Origin: Oasisia sp. SBJ-2009
Taxonomy: Eukaryota; Annelida; Polychaeta; Sabellida; Siboglinidae
Length of the DNA stretch: 64,000 bases
Reading direction: 5' to 3'
Assembly (NCBI GenBank): GCA_964017155.1
Contig: OZ024862.1
Location: 40,636,175 to 40,700,174 of the forward strand
Below the pieces are notes generated by a model. That model did not search any database and was not told the DNA's origin. It saw only the letters and a list, made by a program, of their open reading frames with translations. The position numbers and the translations under genes were made by a program. This document shows positions 51,720 through 64,000 of the stretch, piece after piece (the first letter of the stretch is position 1; every line of letters begins with the position of its first letter).

Positions 51720-53320
51720 CTTCGACTCCCGCACGTCTCCCGTCCGCCTCTTTTCTGTCTCCCGTCCGTCTCCCGCCCTTTTCCCGTTCGTCTCATGTCA
51801 GTTCTCAGTCCGTCTCCCTTCCATCTCCTGCACGTCTCCTGTCCGTGTCCTGTCCCTCTCTCGCCCTTCTCCTGTCCCTCTCTCGCCCTTCTCCTGTCCC
51901 TCTCCGTATCTCGCCCTTCTCCTCTCCGTATCTCGCCCTTCTCCTCTCCGTCTCTCGCCCTTCTCCTGTCCGTATCTCGCCCTTCTCCTCTCCGTCTCTC
52001 GCCCTTCTCCTGTCCGTATCTCGCCCTTCTCCTCTCCGTATCTCGCCCTTCTCCTCTCCGTATCTCGCCCTTCTCCTCTCCGTCTCTCGCCCTTCTCCTC
52101 TCCGTATCTCGCCCTTCTCCTCTCCGTATCTCGCCCTTCTCCTCTCCGTCTCTCGCCCTTCTCCTCTCCGTATCTCGCCCTTCTCCTCTCCGTATCTCGC
52201 CCTTCTCCTCTCCGTCTCTCGCCCTTCTCCTGTCCGTATCTCGCCCTTCTCCTCTCCGTCTCCCGCCCTCCTCCTGTCCGTCTCCCGCCCTTCTCCTCTC
52301 CGTATCTCGCCCTTCTCCTCTTCGTCTCCGGCCCTTCTCCTGTCCGTATCTCGCCCTTCTCCTCTTCGTCTCCCGCCCTTCTCCTGTCCGTATCTCGCCC
52401 TTCTCCTCTCCGTCTCACGCCCTTCTCCTTTCCGTCTCCCGCCCTTCTCCTGTCCGTATCTCGCCCTTCTCCTCTTCGTCTCCCGCCCTTCTCCTGTCCA
52501 TATCTCGCCCTTCTCCTCTCCGTCTCTCGCCCTCCTCCTGTCCGTATCTCGCCCTTCTCCTGTCCGTCTGTCGCCCTTCTCCTGTCCGTATCTCGCCCTT
52601 CTCCTGTCCGTATCTCGCCCTTCTCCTGTCCGTATCTCGCCCTTCTCCTGTCCGTATCTCGCCCTTCTCCTGTCCGTATCTCGCCCTTCTCCTGTCCGTC
52701 TCCCGCCCTTCTCCTGTCCGTATCTCGCCCTTCTCCTGTCCGTATCTCGCCCTTCTCCTGTCCGTATCTCGCCCTTCTCCTGTCCGTATCTCGCCCTTCT
52801 CCTGTCCGTATCTCGCCCTTCTCCTGTCCGTCTCCCGCCCTTCTCCTGTCCGTATCTCGCCCTTCTGCTGTCCGTCTCTCGCCCTTCTCCTCTCCGTATC
52901 TCGCCCTCCTCCTGTCCGTCTCCCGCCCTTCTCCTGTCCGTATCTCGCCCTTCTGCTGTCCGTCTCTCGCCCTTCTCCTCTCCGTCTCCCGCCCTCCTCC
53001 TGTCCGTCTCCCGCCCTCCTCCTGTCCGTCTCTCGCCCTCCTCCTGTCCGTCTCCCGCCCTCCTCCTGTCCGTCTCCCGCCCTTCTCCTCTCCGTATCTC
53101 GCCCTTCTCCTCTCCGTCTCCCGCCCTCCTCCTGTCCGTCTCCCGCCCTCCTCCTGTCCGTCTCTCGCCCTCCTCCTGTCCGTCTGCCGCCCTTCTCCTC
53201 TCCGTATCTCGCCCTTCTCGTGTCCGTCTCTCGTCCTTCTCCTGTCCGTCCCTAGCTCTTCTGTCGCCCTTCTACCGTTATTCTCACGTTCTTCTCGCAT
53301 CCGTCTCTCATCCTTCTTCT
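51720..53320 (+). repeat. 22-bp pyrimidine-rich minisatellite
   Basis: About 1.55 kb, roughly 70 units of the type CGCCCTTCTCCTGTCCGTAT + CT. Variants are CTC/CTG at the CCTxTCC position and TATCT, TCTCT or TCCC at the end. Long blocks share one variant combination. The unit has no stop codon in several frames, so frames of 500-560 codons with a 22-residue repeat span the array; this is not a protein gene. The + strand is almost purely pyrimidine. Confidence 0.96.
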
Positions 53321-53711
53321 GTCTGAATTAACTATGGCAAAGTCACGCCTGTACAACACATAAAGTAAGGCTATCTTTGCAGATCATAAACGTTTTAATT
53401 ACTTCGAAATAAAAGTACGCAGAGTAAATATAAAATTCAGTACAAAAGTCTAACTACATAAATTGTAATCAATCTGAACCATGGTTAGGTCTCTAGCATA
53501 ATGACACATGCTGCTTTCCAAACTATGCCGTTGACGATCTTGTACACATTAACACCTTGCTGTACTGTACCGCACGACCTCGTTATGTGGAGCGGAGAAT
53601 GCCACTAATGTCTCTTAACTGTAGCACATATGTCACTCATCCCAAGCGTACGTCGCACGTCAGATGTCACGCGAACAAGGTCAACGAGCGCCGTAATTAA
53701 GTCCAAGAACA
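53321..53711. other. Unannotated sequence
   Basis: No feature recognised. Confidence 0.5.
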
Positions 53712-54092
53712 GTGTCAGACGTTGTCGGGATGGCGTTTATTGAACGTTGGAGATTGAGAATGGCCGGTGCGCGGGATGGGTTGGTAAATGTTGGAGATCG
53801 TGAATGTCCGTTGCGTGTTGACGAAACGTTTACATTTCTGTTGGCAGAACTTGTTGATGTGTGTAAAGTAATCCGTGTAAAACAATTATGGTTATGCAAT
53901 GGTTATACAATCTTAATAACTGTCGAATTCCTCCTAAATAACATTAACATTGCTGTGTATTTTATTAGACATGTTATTCTTCACGGTGTGTCTTTTCTGT
54001 GTGAATCTATGTATGAATGTATATGTATAATATTTAATGTTTCTTCTCCGGCACCGGAGGTTGAATAAATTTGTAATAATAATGATAATAAT
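53712..54092 (+). pseudogene. Possible LINE ORF end with 3' tail
   Basis: A ~118-codon open frame includes RECPLRVDETFTFLLAEL, resembling the C-terminal Cys/His knuckle of some LINE ORF2 proteins (C-P-x-C...E-T-x-x-H-F-L-L-x-C) with the second Cys, the His and the last Cys lost. It is followed by a CTCCGGCACCGGAG hairpin, GTTGAATAAATTTG and an (AAT)-like tail, as in LINE 3' ends. Resemblance only; alternative is a chance frame. Confidence 0.3.
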
Positions 54093-56279
<2,187 letters not shown>

Positions 56280-56549
56280 GGCGACGTCGCTGATTGGGCG
56301 CCGCGTCGGCCAATCACGAACGTGTCACGTCTTCTGAACGGGGATTCCTCGAACGACGGTGGCGGCGGTGTCGGCTGTATGTACGTATGTATGTATGTAC
56401 ATAGCCGCCGCCAGAGAGCGGCTTGCACCAGGTGACCCGGGGCGCGAGCGTCTCGTGTTTATAGTACGCGCTGACCCCGGCATGCAATATTAAATAGTTG
56501 AGCGCGCCGATCAGTCCCGTAGAGCAACGAGAGCGCTCCTCGAACAAGC
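56280..56549 (+). promoter_or_regulatory. Putative promoter and 5' UTR of the P450 gene
   Basis: CpG-dense. It holds a GCGACGTCGC palindrome (56281-56290), inverted CCAAT boxes (ATTGG 56293-56297, CCAAT 56310-56314), TTTATAG at 56458, and TATTAAATA at 56488-56496. The last lies 25 bp before a TCAGTC initiator-like element (A at 56513). If that is the start site, the 5' UTR is about 37 bases. These are motif matches, not measured start sites. A stop TAG at 56520-56522 is in frame with the CDS. Confidence 0.5.
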
Positions 56550-56825
56550 ATGGCAGCGAGCAGACGACTACTGAAGCCGCTGGCGTCCGCCGTCGACTCG
56601 ACTCAACGCGTTCGGCGGATCGCCGATGCGCTGCACGATACGACAGCCGCGGTATCGGCATCGGCCGCGACCACGGCATCGGCACCGGCACCGGTACCTG
56701 CTCCGACGACAACGGCCAAGCCGAAGACCATCGACGACTTGAGCGGGCCGCCTTCCTGGCCTGTCGTCGGAAACTTCTGGCTGTACATCAAGAAGGAAAA
56801 CAGAGGACGCCTCCACGAAGCGATG
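56550..56825 (+). CDS. Mitochondrial-clan cytochrome P450, first coding exon (partial gene)
   Basis: Encodes the N-terminal 92 residues of a cytochrome P450 likely to act in the inner mitochondrial membrane on sterol- or hormone-like substrates, as CYP10-, CYP24- and CYP27-type relatives do. The substrate is unknown. Residues 1-28 are Arg-rich and free of acidic residues until Asp16 (MAASRRLLKPLASAV...), a mitochondrial presequence. Residues 31-58 are an Ala/Pro/Thr linker. Residues 60-79 hold TIDDLSGPPSWPVVGNFWLY, the P450 proline-rich hinge (PPxWPxxGN), followed by IKKENRGRLHEAM, typical of the mitochondrial clan. ATG at 56550 has A at -3 and G at +4 and is the first Met after an in-frame TAG (56520). 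The exon ends at ATG|GTAAGT (donor 56826), phase 0; unspliced reading soon hits a stop. Helices I, K and the haem Cys loop are in exons beyond the window. Confidence 0.85.
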
Positions 56826-57379
56826 GTAAGTCTTTGCTATGTATGTGATGTTCTTGAATTGACGTTTTGCTTGTTTCAGAACTTTCTTACAGTCTCGTAG
56901 TTCCGTTGTCTCGCCGTGTCAGTGGCATTGTTACTTTGGCATAGCGTTGTCGACTTTTGTTGGGTTTTTCCCATTGTCACTTAGCGGCGTTTTATGGTCG
57001 GAAAGTTTGCGTCATTTCGTTAACGTCTTGTTCCATGCATCGGCAACGCCAGAACGAAAACATTAATGATTCTGTTTTAAATTGGTTATGATAAACATTT
57101 CTCAATGTACACAAATGACCGAACGAACGCTAACTAGCATACATGGCTCTCCGCGTCTCCACAAAATATACTTTTCAAGTTTTATCATGTAACATAAAGA
57201 GTAGGGTAAGGTAAGATTCTAACGAAATTGCAGATCGTGACAAGTAACAAGTTTTTTACAGTAGTATTTTAACAAACTTTTAGAACTAATTTCGTTAAAG
57301 AATCTGTTCAAAAACATGCAACTGACGGTGCGCCGACAGTTTCTTGTGTCAATGTTTACATCGATGGAATGCGACCGGC

Positions 57380-57860
57380 GTGCGCTGGGTTAGCGACGCA
57401 CCGGCAGCCATGTGCGCTCGGTGTAGGGGCCGCAGGTGAATGGGACACGCCGTGTCTCGGTGAGATGAGCCGCTATCTGCGACGCGCGCGGAAGACGTCC
57501 GACGTTATCTCGCGCGTACAAAGCCCCGTTGTGCCGGCGATGAATTGAAATCGCCGGCTACAATTCCGTCACGACAGCCGGTCGCACCCGGCTTTGTCGT
57601 GGTCCGGGAGACACCGAGAGGGGGAGGGGCGGTTGCGTTGCGTTGAATTCGGTCGGCGGAGAAAATTAAGCGAACTATGTCGGGGCGCGCGCCAAGCTCA
57701 CGCAATGTGTGCGTCGCGGCCTAGATGCGCTTTTTACGGTGCGACCTGGCTTGCACGGGAACCACTCGACACCGACATCTCGCAGGTACAACTCGATCTG
57801 ACGAATAGTTGCCGGCGTCGTCCGCGCTATCTTTACACTGCGGGATGTCGGCCGTGCGGC
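57380..57860. other. CpG-rich stretch in the inferred intron
   Basis: GC- and CpG-dense, including TGCGACGCGCGCGG and GGGAGGGGCGG. Possible second regulatory island about 0.8-1.3 kb downstream of the first exon. No coding exon recognised. Confidence 0.4.
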
Positions 57861-57887
57861 GTACGTTAGCAATGTACAGGCTGTGAG

Positions 57888-58095
57888 CATTCCACTGTAC
57901 GTACGTTATACTGCGGACTGTCAGCTTTCCGCAGTACGTTACATTGCGGACTGTCATCCTTCCAATGTACGTTACACTGTATACTGTCAGCTTTCCAATG
58001 TACGTTACACTACGGACTGTCAGCTTTCCAATGTACGTTAACCTTCCATTGTACGTTACACTGCTGCCTGTCAGCGTCCGTAATACTTTACACTG
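57888..58095 (+). repeat. 33-bp minisatellite
   Basis: Unit GTACGTTACACTGCGGACTG followed by TCAGCTTTCCAAT. GTACGTT recurs at 57901, 57934, 57967, 58000 and 58033 (33-bp period). About six copies. Confidence 0.93.
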
Positions 58096-58125
58096 CGGTG
58101 TGATAATATCGTTATTATATTGTGT

Positions 58126-58127
58126 TA

Positions 58128-58185
<58 letters not shown>

Positions 58186-58246
58186 ATACAATATATATTA
58201 TATATATATATATATTATATATATATATATATTATATATTATATAT

Positions 58247-58302
<56 letters not shown>
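58126..58302 (+). repeat. (TA)n microsatellite with TTATA breaks
   Basis: About 175 bp of TA with several single-base phase shifts. Confidence 0.97.
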
Positions 58303-58304
<2 letters not shown>

Positions 58305-58465
58305 GATCTTCTTTTCGTAATTTCACACATAAAAATCATGCGATCGCCCTGTTTTCTCTGCATAAAAAATTATATAGTTTTGTTTCCCCAACTCCCTCAG
58401 AAGCACCGCAGACAATGCGACCACGGCCCAGCCCAGGCATCGACGGCAATTAATTAGTAATTCAA

Positions 58466-58559
58466 CGACGTCATCCTCTGACGTCACCGTCTCCTTATCT
58501 TCCCTGCGGAGGAGAAGAGGGATGCGGCTATCTCCTCCCATTCTTTCACACTGACGTCA
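58466..58559. promoter_or_regulatory. Cluster of CRE-type sites in the inferred intron
   Basis: Perfect palindromic TGACGTCA at 58479-58486 and 58552-58559, plus CGACGTCA at 58466-58473: three sites in 94 bp. CREB/ATF proteins bind this motif. In vertebrates some steroidogenic P450 genes respond to cAMP through CRE-like elements. A role here is inference. Confidence 0.45.
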
Positions 58560-60844
58560 TCGGAAGTCGTAGTATTGCGTGCCGTACACGCCTAGCCCGC
58601 TCACCGGGCCAGTCATAACTTTTCGGCAACATTTAGCCTGCAGATATCCGTATCGTAACAAGAGCGCGGCGAGAAATAGAAATCAACTCGAGTTGAGCTC
58701 GCCCGACTCTCACCCGAACGTACTGGCATTTCATTTAATCGTTAGCGGGGCGAATGTTTCTCATATCTGCGTTATAATTACGCGTCTAGCACACGACTGT
58801 CACAATAATATCTCGAAAATGCCACTAGTCAACGGATAACTGTCTTCACTTGTACGCCGTGTTGCTATCTGAGTTGGCCTGCTGCCATGTCCCGTACAAC
58901 GGTGTATGGTTGTGCGTTGCGCCGTCGCCCGCTGAATGCGTCCGTATACAACGCAAGCTTAACCCGGTCACACAATAAGCCAAGCCTGTTATCAGATTAG
59001 ATGTGACCAGATTAAGCCACTATCTTATCGAACGGTGTAGCATTCACACGGCTCTTGTACACGACGTTACGTTGCAATTCTATGACCCCTTTTCACCGGA
59101 ATCTCGGATTCCCGGTGAAGACGAACCGAGCTGGGAGTCGTTTTGTGAACGGCCTCACCTGGTAGCGCTGCGCCGCGCGCCCAAACCAGATATATTCTAA
59201 ATCAACGTCAACAGTATGCTGCGGCATCGGTGGAAACGTTTCGTCAAAACGTCATAGTAACCTTCTGGCGACGTGGCGACGTGGGTGGTCGTCATGCCCG
59301 CGATAGATGTCGTCATTAATTATGTTGCACGTGTGCCCCTACGGAGAGTCGTTGCCACAGTCGCCCTCAGCCACCGAGTGTCGGGCCGTGATGATGGAGG
59401 GCGCCTAATGAAATATAAATCTTTTTATTAAGTAGACTTCTGTTCGAGCTGAAAGGGGGCGCATTGACAGATGATAAGATGGATGCAGCGAACCGAGCGG
59501 CGGAAAACAGATGCACCTACTCGAACCGTGTTGTCGACCCCAGCGGCAGATAACGGCGACGTCGCATTACGACGCCTGTCAGTCATCACCTGGCTAGCCG
59601 CGCAGTCTCCGGGTGTTTGTTCGTCGTTCTTTCTGCGCGGTGTCATAACAATCACTGCCTAGCCGTGCATGCGTTGCCGCGGTGAACTCCGGTCGACTTT
59701 AGAAGAAATAAACTGTAGAAACAATACCTGTATCAACGTCGATCAATTCCGCATGTTGAGTGTGATTCACTGTTAACTGGCCGTTTTTAGCAATAGTGAC
59801 ACAGACCCCCGCTTTCTCGCGAACGTTGATGTTGACAACGCGTATCTACATCTGTAGCAGTTCTCTGTTGTTATTTATGTTTTAACAATAGCTTATGGTG
59901 GCGTCAACGTAAAGATGAGGCATACACGTAGACACACCTATCACGTGCCTCCTTCCCTCGTATTCTTCGAGTGTGTTCAATTACGTCATCAGAGGCTGTC
60001 CGATCTAATTACTGATGGTGACATGTTTTGTTCTTTTTCTTGGATTTGTGAATAATCGAAGTTATCTCAGCATCCCGTATTTACTACCCTCTCCTCCTCC
60101 CATTGTCTCCGTACCCTCCTACTTGGAGTTACTCCCCGCTATCTACCAGTTCACTCTAATCATCCGTTCCAAACAGTAATTCCGCATTTAGACCGAATTG
60201 TTCCGACGTCTTAAGTGAACGCGCACTCTCATAATACGCCCGCACTGGCCACGAAACTCGGACGCACTTGACTTGACGTGGATACTTGCATCGTCGCTTC
60301 TTCGCTCTGGTTGAGCGTCGCCCCCCGCCGGTAGTGACACAGGTTTAGTAAACACATCACGTCCATTGTATCGGCATTGACAACTCTGTGAGATGTACAG
60401 CGAGATATCCACTACCAGAGATACCCCGCTACACTCAGTGCGACGTCTTTGATCGTGTGCCGTGTGCTGCGAAGCCAGGTCGGTTATCGCAAGTGTCTTC
60501 ATTAAATTCCACTCGCAAATGCGCTAAGCGACGTCAGCCGATTGCGAAGCAGCCGTAGAAAATGTGTGCACTGCATAGGCAGGTTTAGAGACAGCGTGCA
60601 CTGCATGAATATTCGTAAACAAATCGTGTGCGCTGAATAGACAGTCCTGAGTACCGTGTGTGCGGTACTGCATAAACTGGGCTGGTTTTATTTGGCTGAA
60701 TTTATGTCAAATCGGTTAAGTCGAATCGATGATGAACCAGTGAAAGACATACGACCCTTGGGGCAGTCAATATTTTTTATCTTTCGAAACTACCCATAAG
60801 ACGTATATTTTATTTATAGCTAAATACGCCATGTAGCGAATTTT
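58560..60844. other. Remaining intronic sequence, no feature seen
   Basis: Mixed composition with CpG-rich patches; no exon recognised. Open frames of 60-104 codons show no domain. Confidence 0.45.
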
Positions 60845-61040
60845 TCGTCGTCGTTGTTATTGGTTGTTGTCGTTGTAGGTGTTGTCGTCGTCGTCGTTGT
60901 TGTTGTTATTGGTTGTTGTCAATGTAGGTGCTATTGTCGTTGTCGTTGTTGTCGTCGTCGTTTTTGTTGTTTTTAGTTGTTGTCGTCGTCGAAATCGCTA
61001 TTACATGTCGTCGTTGTTGTTGTTGTTGTTGTCATTTTTG
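60845..61040 (+). repeat. (GTT/GTC)n trinucleotide-like tract
   Basis: Impure GTCGTC/GTTGTT units with TATTGGTTGTTGTC interruptions repeated three times. Poly-Val/Leu/Cys frames reflect the repeat. Confidence 0.92.
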
Positions 61041-61059
61041 GTTGTGTGTCGTCACCGTT

Positions 61060-61600
61060 GCGTGTCGCGCGGACGGAGTTGCTCGTGTCTCGCCACGGCC
61101 CGGTCCGGCCCGGCTCGGTCCGGCCAGTCGGCGCCGTCTGTGCCTGGTCGGCCAGGGAGTGTCGTCTCTCCGGCAGTAATAATATCAGCGCGCCGAAATT
61201 GCGTTAGGGTCGGACTGATCGCATCGGTGATATTATTTTTGCCAAATCCCCGTCGGCCACTTGGCGTTACATCGCGCAATCTGCGGCCGCGCCGGACGGC
61301 ACCGGGCCGGACCGCACAGCGCGACGGCGGCGGGGACGGACTTGACAGAGAGCGCCTGGGCGGGCGGCCAGCATTTCAAGAACGGAATGCATATATCAGC
61401 AATACATACTTGTTCCTTCCACACCGGCGGTCTTCCGGGCACTCGTTTGTCGGCCTCGGGCGTTGTGTTGTTGTTGTTTCGCGATCATTCGCTCGTTCGG
61501 GTCGCCCGCTCCCGTCGGGAGCCGAGCAGGCTTCCTATATCCGGCTCTCGGTGCGCAAAAGTGATACTATAAAAAGAACGCCACCCAAAATACACATACG
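61060..61600. other. CpG-rich stretch
   Basis: GCCCGGTCCGGCCCGGCTCG-type sequence with low stop density. The long + frame (60879-61871) passes through the GTT repeat, this stretch, a C-run and an AT-rich tract, and has no domain. Confidence 0.45.
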
Positions 61601-61672
61601 TAACTCGCGCGATGTTCTCGCTCATGCGATGTCCACCGGTCGCCTCTCGCGGTCAACTCCCCTCTCTCACTG

Positions 61673-61687
61673 CCCCCCCCCCCCCCC
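61673..61687 (+). repeat. Poly-C run
   Basis: A run of about 15 C (CCCCCCCCCC...) after CACTG. Confidence 0.9.
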
Positions 61688-61744
61688 TCTACCGCTATCA
61701 CCCTTCAGTGTTGTGACTGTCATCCACGTAAAAGTAGTTCGCGT

Positions 61745-61895
61745 AGTTATTATTATATTATTATATTATATTAATGCAAAAATACATATTATTGTTTTAT
61801 TGTTATTTATTATTATTATTATTGTTAGTTTTGTTGTTGTTGTTTGTTATTACTATTTATATTTATTATAATAATAATTATTATTTTATTATATT
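61745..61895 (+). repeat. (ATT)-like AT-rich tract
   Basis: Impure TTATTA/TGTTGT units, including TTATTATTATTATTATTG. Low complexity only. Confidence 0.88.
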
Positions 61896-62099
61896 CACGT
61901 TTCTTATCAAGGTCGTTTTATTGAAATGTCTCTATGGAACATGTCCTATGCACATTTTTGCTGAGTTTGAACATAACCATAAGAACCTGTGCGTGCAAGA
62001 TTTGAAATTGTTACAATAAAAGTGTTGAATCGGACAAACTAAATATAAATATCGGTGGGCTTAGTTGAAACATAAATCATTCACGCCCGAATTTCGCAA

Positions 62100-62640
62100 C
62101 TTCGCTCGACGAACTTGCCGAGTATGATGACGTGTCGAGCGAGAGTCGAGATGAGTTGTCGACCTGTCTCGGTCACTGTCCATTGTCTCCCGTCAGCCCC
62201 CACGTGTCGGGCGCCGTGTGTTTTCCACGTGTGTCTTCTTTTTGCTCGTCTGCGTCATCCTCACAGCCGCTGTCGCCGGGCTCGAGCCGTCTCTGGTTAG
62301 CCACGCCGACTGCCCCGCCCCGCCCTGCGGTCCACGCAGCCACACGGCCGGGGCTCGCGTGCCTCCGATGCGACCGGGAGCGCCGGCAACCTGTCCGCCC
62401 ACCGCTCCATCCATCCACTGCCCCGGGATATTGGTTTTGGCTGCGGCCACTTGTTCCCGCTAGGCTGGGGGCGTGAGAGCAGGGAGTCCGCGCTGTCCGT
62501 ATGGGCTGGAAACCCGCGTAGGGAGCAACCCGACGCCGTTTTACGAGTGAATGTTGTCGGGTTTGGGGTTACCGACCTACGCACACATCTTGCGGCCTGC
62601 CGGGAGGGACGAGCGAGTGTAAAAACGAACGGAGAGTTAC
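62100..62640. other. CpG-rich stretch, function unknown
   Basis: High GC and CpG density. One frame at 62218-62463 begins hydrophobic (FFLLVCVILTAAVAG) like a signal peptide but has no ATG. It could be a non-initial exon, but no acceptor/donor pair is convincing. Confidence 0.4.
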
Positions 62641-62663
62641 GTAAACGCTAGGTTTACGTCGTT

Positions 62664-62757
62664 CGTTCCGGGTAGCGTTTCTTATACCGGAATACGTACA
62701 TACGTACGTTCCGGGTAGCGTTTCTTATACCGAAATACGTACATACGTACATACGCA
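62664..62757 (+). repeat. Two-copy 44-bp tandem duplication
   Basis: GTTCCGGGTAGCGTTTCTTA recurs at 62664 and 62708, each followed by TACCGGAATACGTACATACG-like sequence. An ACGTAAAC...GTTTACGT inverted pair lies just upstream (62639-62659). Confidence 0.92.
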
Positions 62758-64000
62758 CCTGCAATACACACGCATGCATACACACGCACGCACGCGCCCA
62801 CGCACGGTTGCACGCACACACACAGACACGCGCGCGCCGCAGGGGACATGCCCTTGATATCCATTTGATTATGTCGATGTTTACCTGTATAATTTGGCAA
62901 GAAGATTATTTTGTTTTGATACTCAATATGGTTTGTTTATTTAGGTTTGTACAAGCGCTTACTTACTTTATCTAAACAGACATCAGTTAGTACGCGGAAA
63001 TCGCACTTTTTAGCCGATCTGTAGTGCAGTATGCGAATCGTGTTAATTTTATTTATTTGCGCGTTTCCGGTTGAACTTGTCGCAATTGTTCGGTGGCGCA
63101 GCGAGGCACAGAGCTGGTAAACACCCGTCGCATCGTACGGGTTGAATGGCATTGTCACTGAACAAACAATTACTCGCCTGACTTGCCGCATTCACTCCAG
63201 ATAGATACCCCATGTGGCGCAATAGGACGCAGCCAGCGTTTGCCTTCGTGTAATCTCGCTATAATCTCGTTGTAATCTCGTTGTAATCTCGATGCACCCT
63301 GGCGGTCCGGGACGAGGTCATCGCGCACTGATCTGCGTGCTCGGTTGAGCAGGTGGCAGCTATATGATCGCTCTCAACGAGTCACGACCCTCAGCCTCTT
63401 CGTAAAGACGTCCTTTAATATTCACCACGATGGTTTCGATCATTATTTTTAAATAAATAATATTTCGATAAATTATACGTGAGACATCTTGAACTTATAA
63501 GCAGGCAACTCAATATAAACGATGCATCCACAGAAACTATCATACCACGGATTGGATTGGGTGAATAGCAATCGGATTGACCACATGTTAATTCCCCGAC
63601 GTTTCAAATCCACCATCAACGAGACATGAACAGCGGACACGCCATAGTTTTGACAAGATTGAATGTGAAAGTGCAGAAAATGCACATTGCAAGAAAGACC
63701 ATATATCCGTGATGACATCAAGAAGCGAAAGCGCCAGAAATCAACCAATGTCTCAATCGCGCCTTTGGCGGGCGGCGACCAAACTCTGCTGCCGCGTCAG
63801 GTCGTGTGTCAGATTAGGCCCCTTATCCTGGCATCTGGCAACCGATAAACCGCCTCTACCAGGCAGGTATCTCTCTTGGAACCAGGTGGTCTCCAGCGCT
63901 AGGCCTGTCCCATCCCACACGTATCGAGTTACACGCACAACTCGCGACATCCGTGTATCAGTGTCAAGTCCCACCTATCGACACGGAGGATCAGCAAAAT
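62758..64000. other. Unannotated sequence to the window end
   Basis: CACG/CACA-rich at 62765-62835. Four tandem copies of an 11-bp TAATCTCGTTG unit at about 63250-63293. No exon or gene recognised. Confidence 0.45.

Larger units (their letters stand above)
56826..64000 (+). other. Inferred first intron of the P450 gene, continuing past the window
   Basis: Starts with the consensus donor GTAAGT. No exon carrying the next P450 segment (the x-KYG-x-I-x-x-E region) was seen in any + frame to the window end, so the intron is at least 7.17 kb if the gene is intact. Alternatively the exon is an orphan or pseudogene fragment. Notable contents are listed separately. Confidence 0.5.

Noticed and set aside
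51644..53326. A 560-codon Ser/Pro/Leu-rich frame
   Set aside because: Spans the 22-bp minisatellite; open in all + frames and also on the minus strand, as expected from a stop-free unit.
60879..61871. A 330-codon frame in the inferred P450 intron
   Set aside because: Joins a GTT repeat, a CpG-rich patch, a poly-C run and an AT-rich tract; no P450 or other domain.
62218..62463. Signal-peptide-like frame (FFLLVCVILTAAVAG)
   Set aside because: The frame begins at GTG with no ATG, and no convincing splice acceptor was seen upstream.

Overview
This is eukaryotic nuclear DNA, most likely from a marine lophotrochozoan invertebrate such as a mollusc. That placement is an inference, resting on a mitochondrial-clan cytochrome P450 first exon, decayed LINEs, tRNA-derived SINEs and very dense micro- and minisatellites. 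There are no operons, no prokaryote-style gene packing and no CRISPR array. Almost all long open frames lie inside tandem repeats whose unit has no stop codon, so they are not genes.

Only one protein-coding exon is well supported. It is the first coding exon of a mitochondrial-type cytochrome P450 (56550-56825, + strand), with an in-frame upstream stop, a strong start context, a targeting-peptide-like N-terminus, the P450 proline-rich entry motif and a consensus splice donor. CpG-rich promoter-like DNA lies upstream. The sequence from 56826 to the window end reads as a first intron of more than 7.1 kb, containing a cluster of CRE-type TGACGTCA sites.

The other ~56 kb is intergenic, or intronic to genes outside the window. 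By rough estimate a fifth of it is tandem repeat. Left part (1-10 kb): microsatellites, a 37-bp minisatellite split by a LINE fragment (2151-3875), a 44-bp minisatellite, two copies of a ~480-bp MITE with long terminal inverted repeats (6680 and 8747), and a nearly perfect 54-bp-arm hairpin between them (7386-7561). 10-30 kb: a TCCG/CCCG array (12991-13797), a three-copy ~250-bp repeat (15043-15745), a flawless run of 148 CGCCA pentamers (16716-17455), SINE copies (18720-18985 and 21860-22000) and a LINE RT tail (29380-29725). 30-56 kb: a (GGGGCA)109 array followed by an opposite-polarity C-rich array (39879-41187), a 0.4-kb alternating purine-pyrimidine tract (42294-42716), 50-bp, 30-bp, 32-bp and 22-bp minisatellites, and three more LINE remnants, one of them next to a SINE of the same orientation.

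I found no convincing new multi-gene system. The most useful observations are the MITE/hairpin cluster, the SINE family defined from three copies in this window, the clean LINE insertion in a minisatellite, the paired G-rich arrays, and the P450 promoter/intron architecture.
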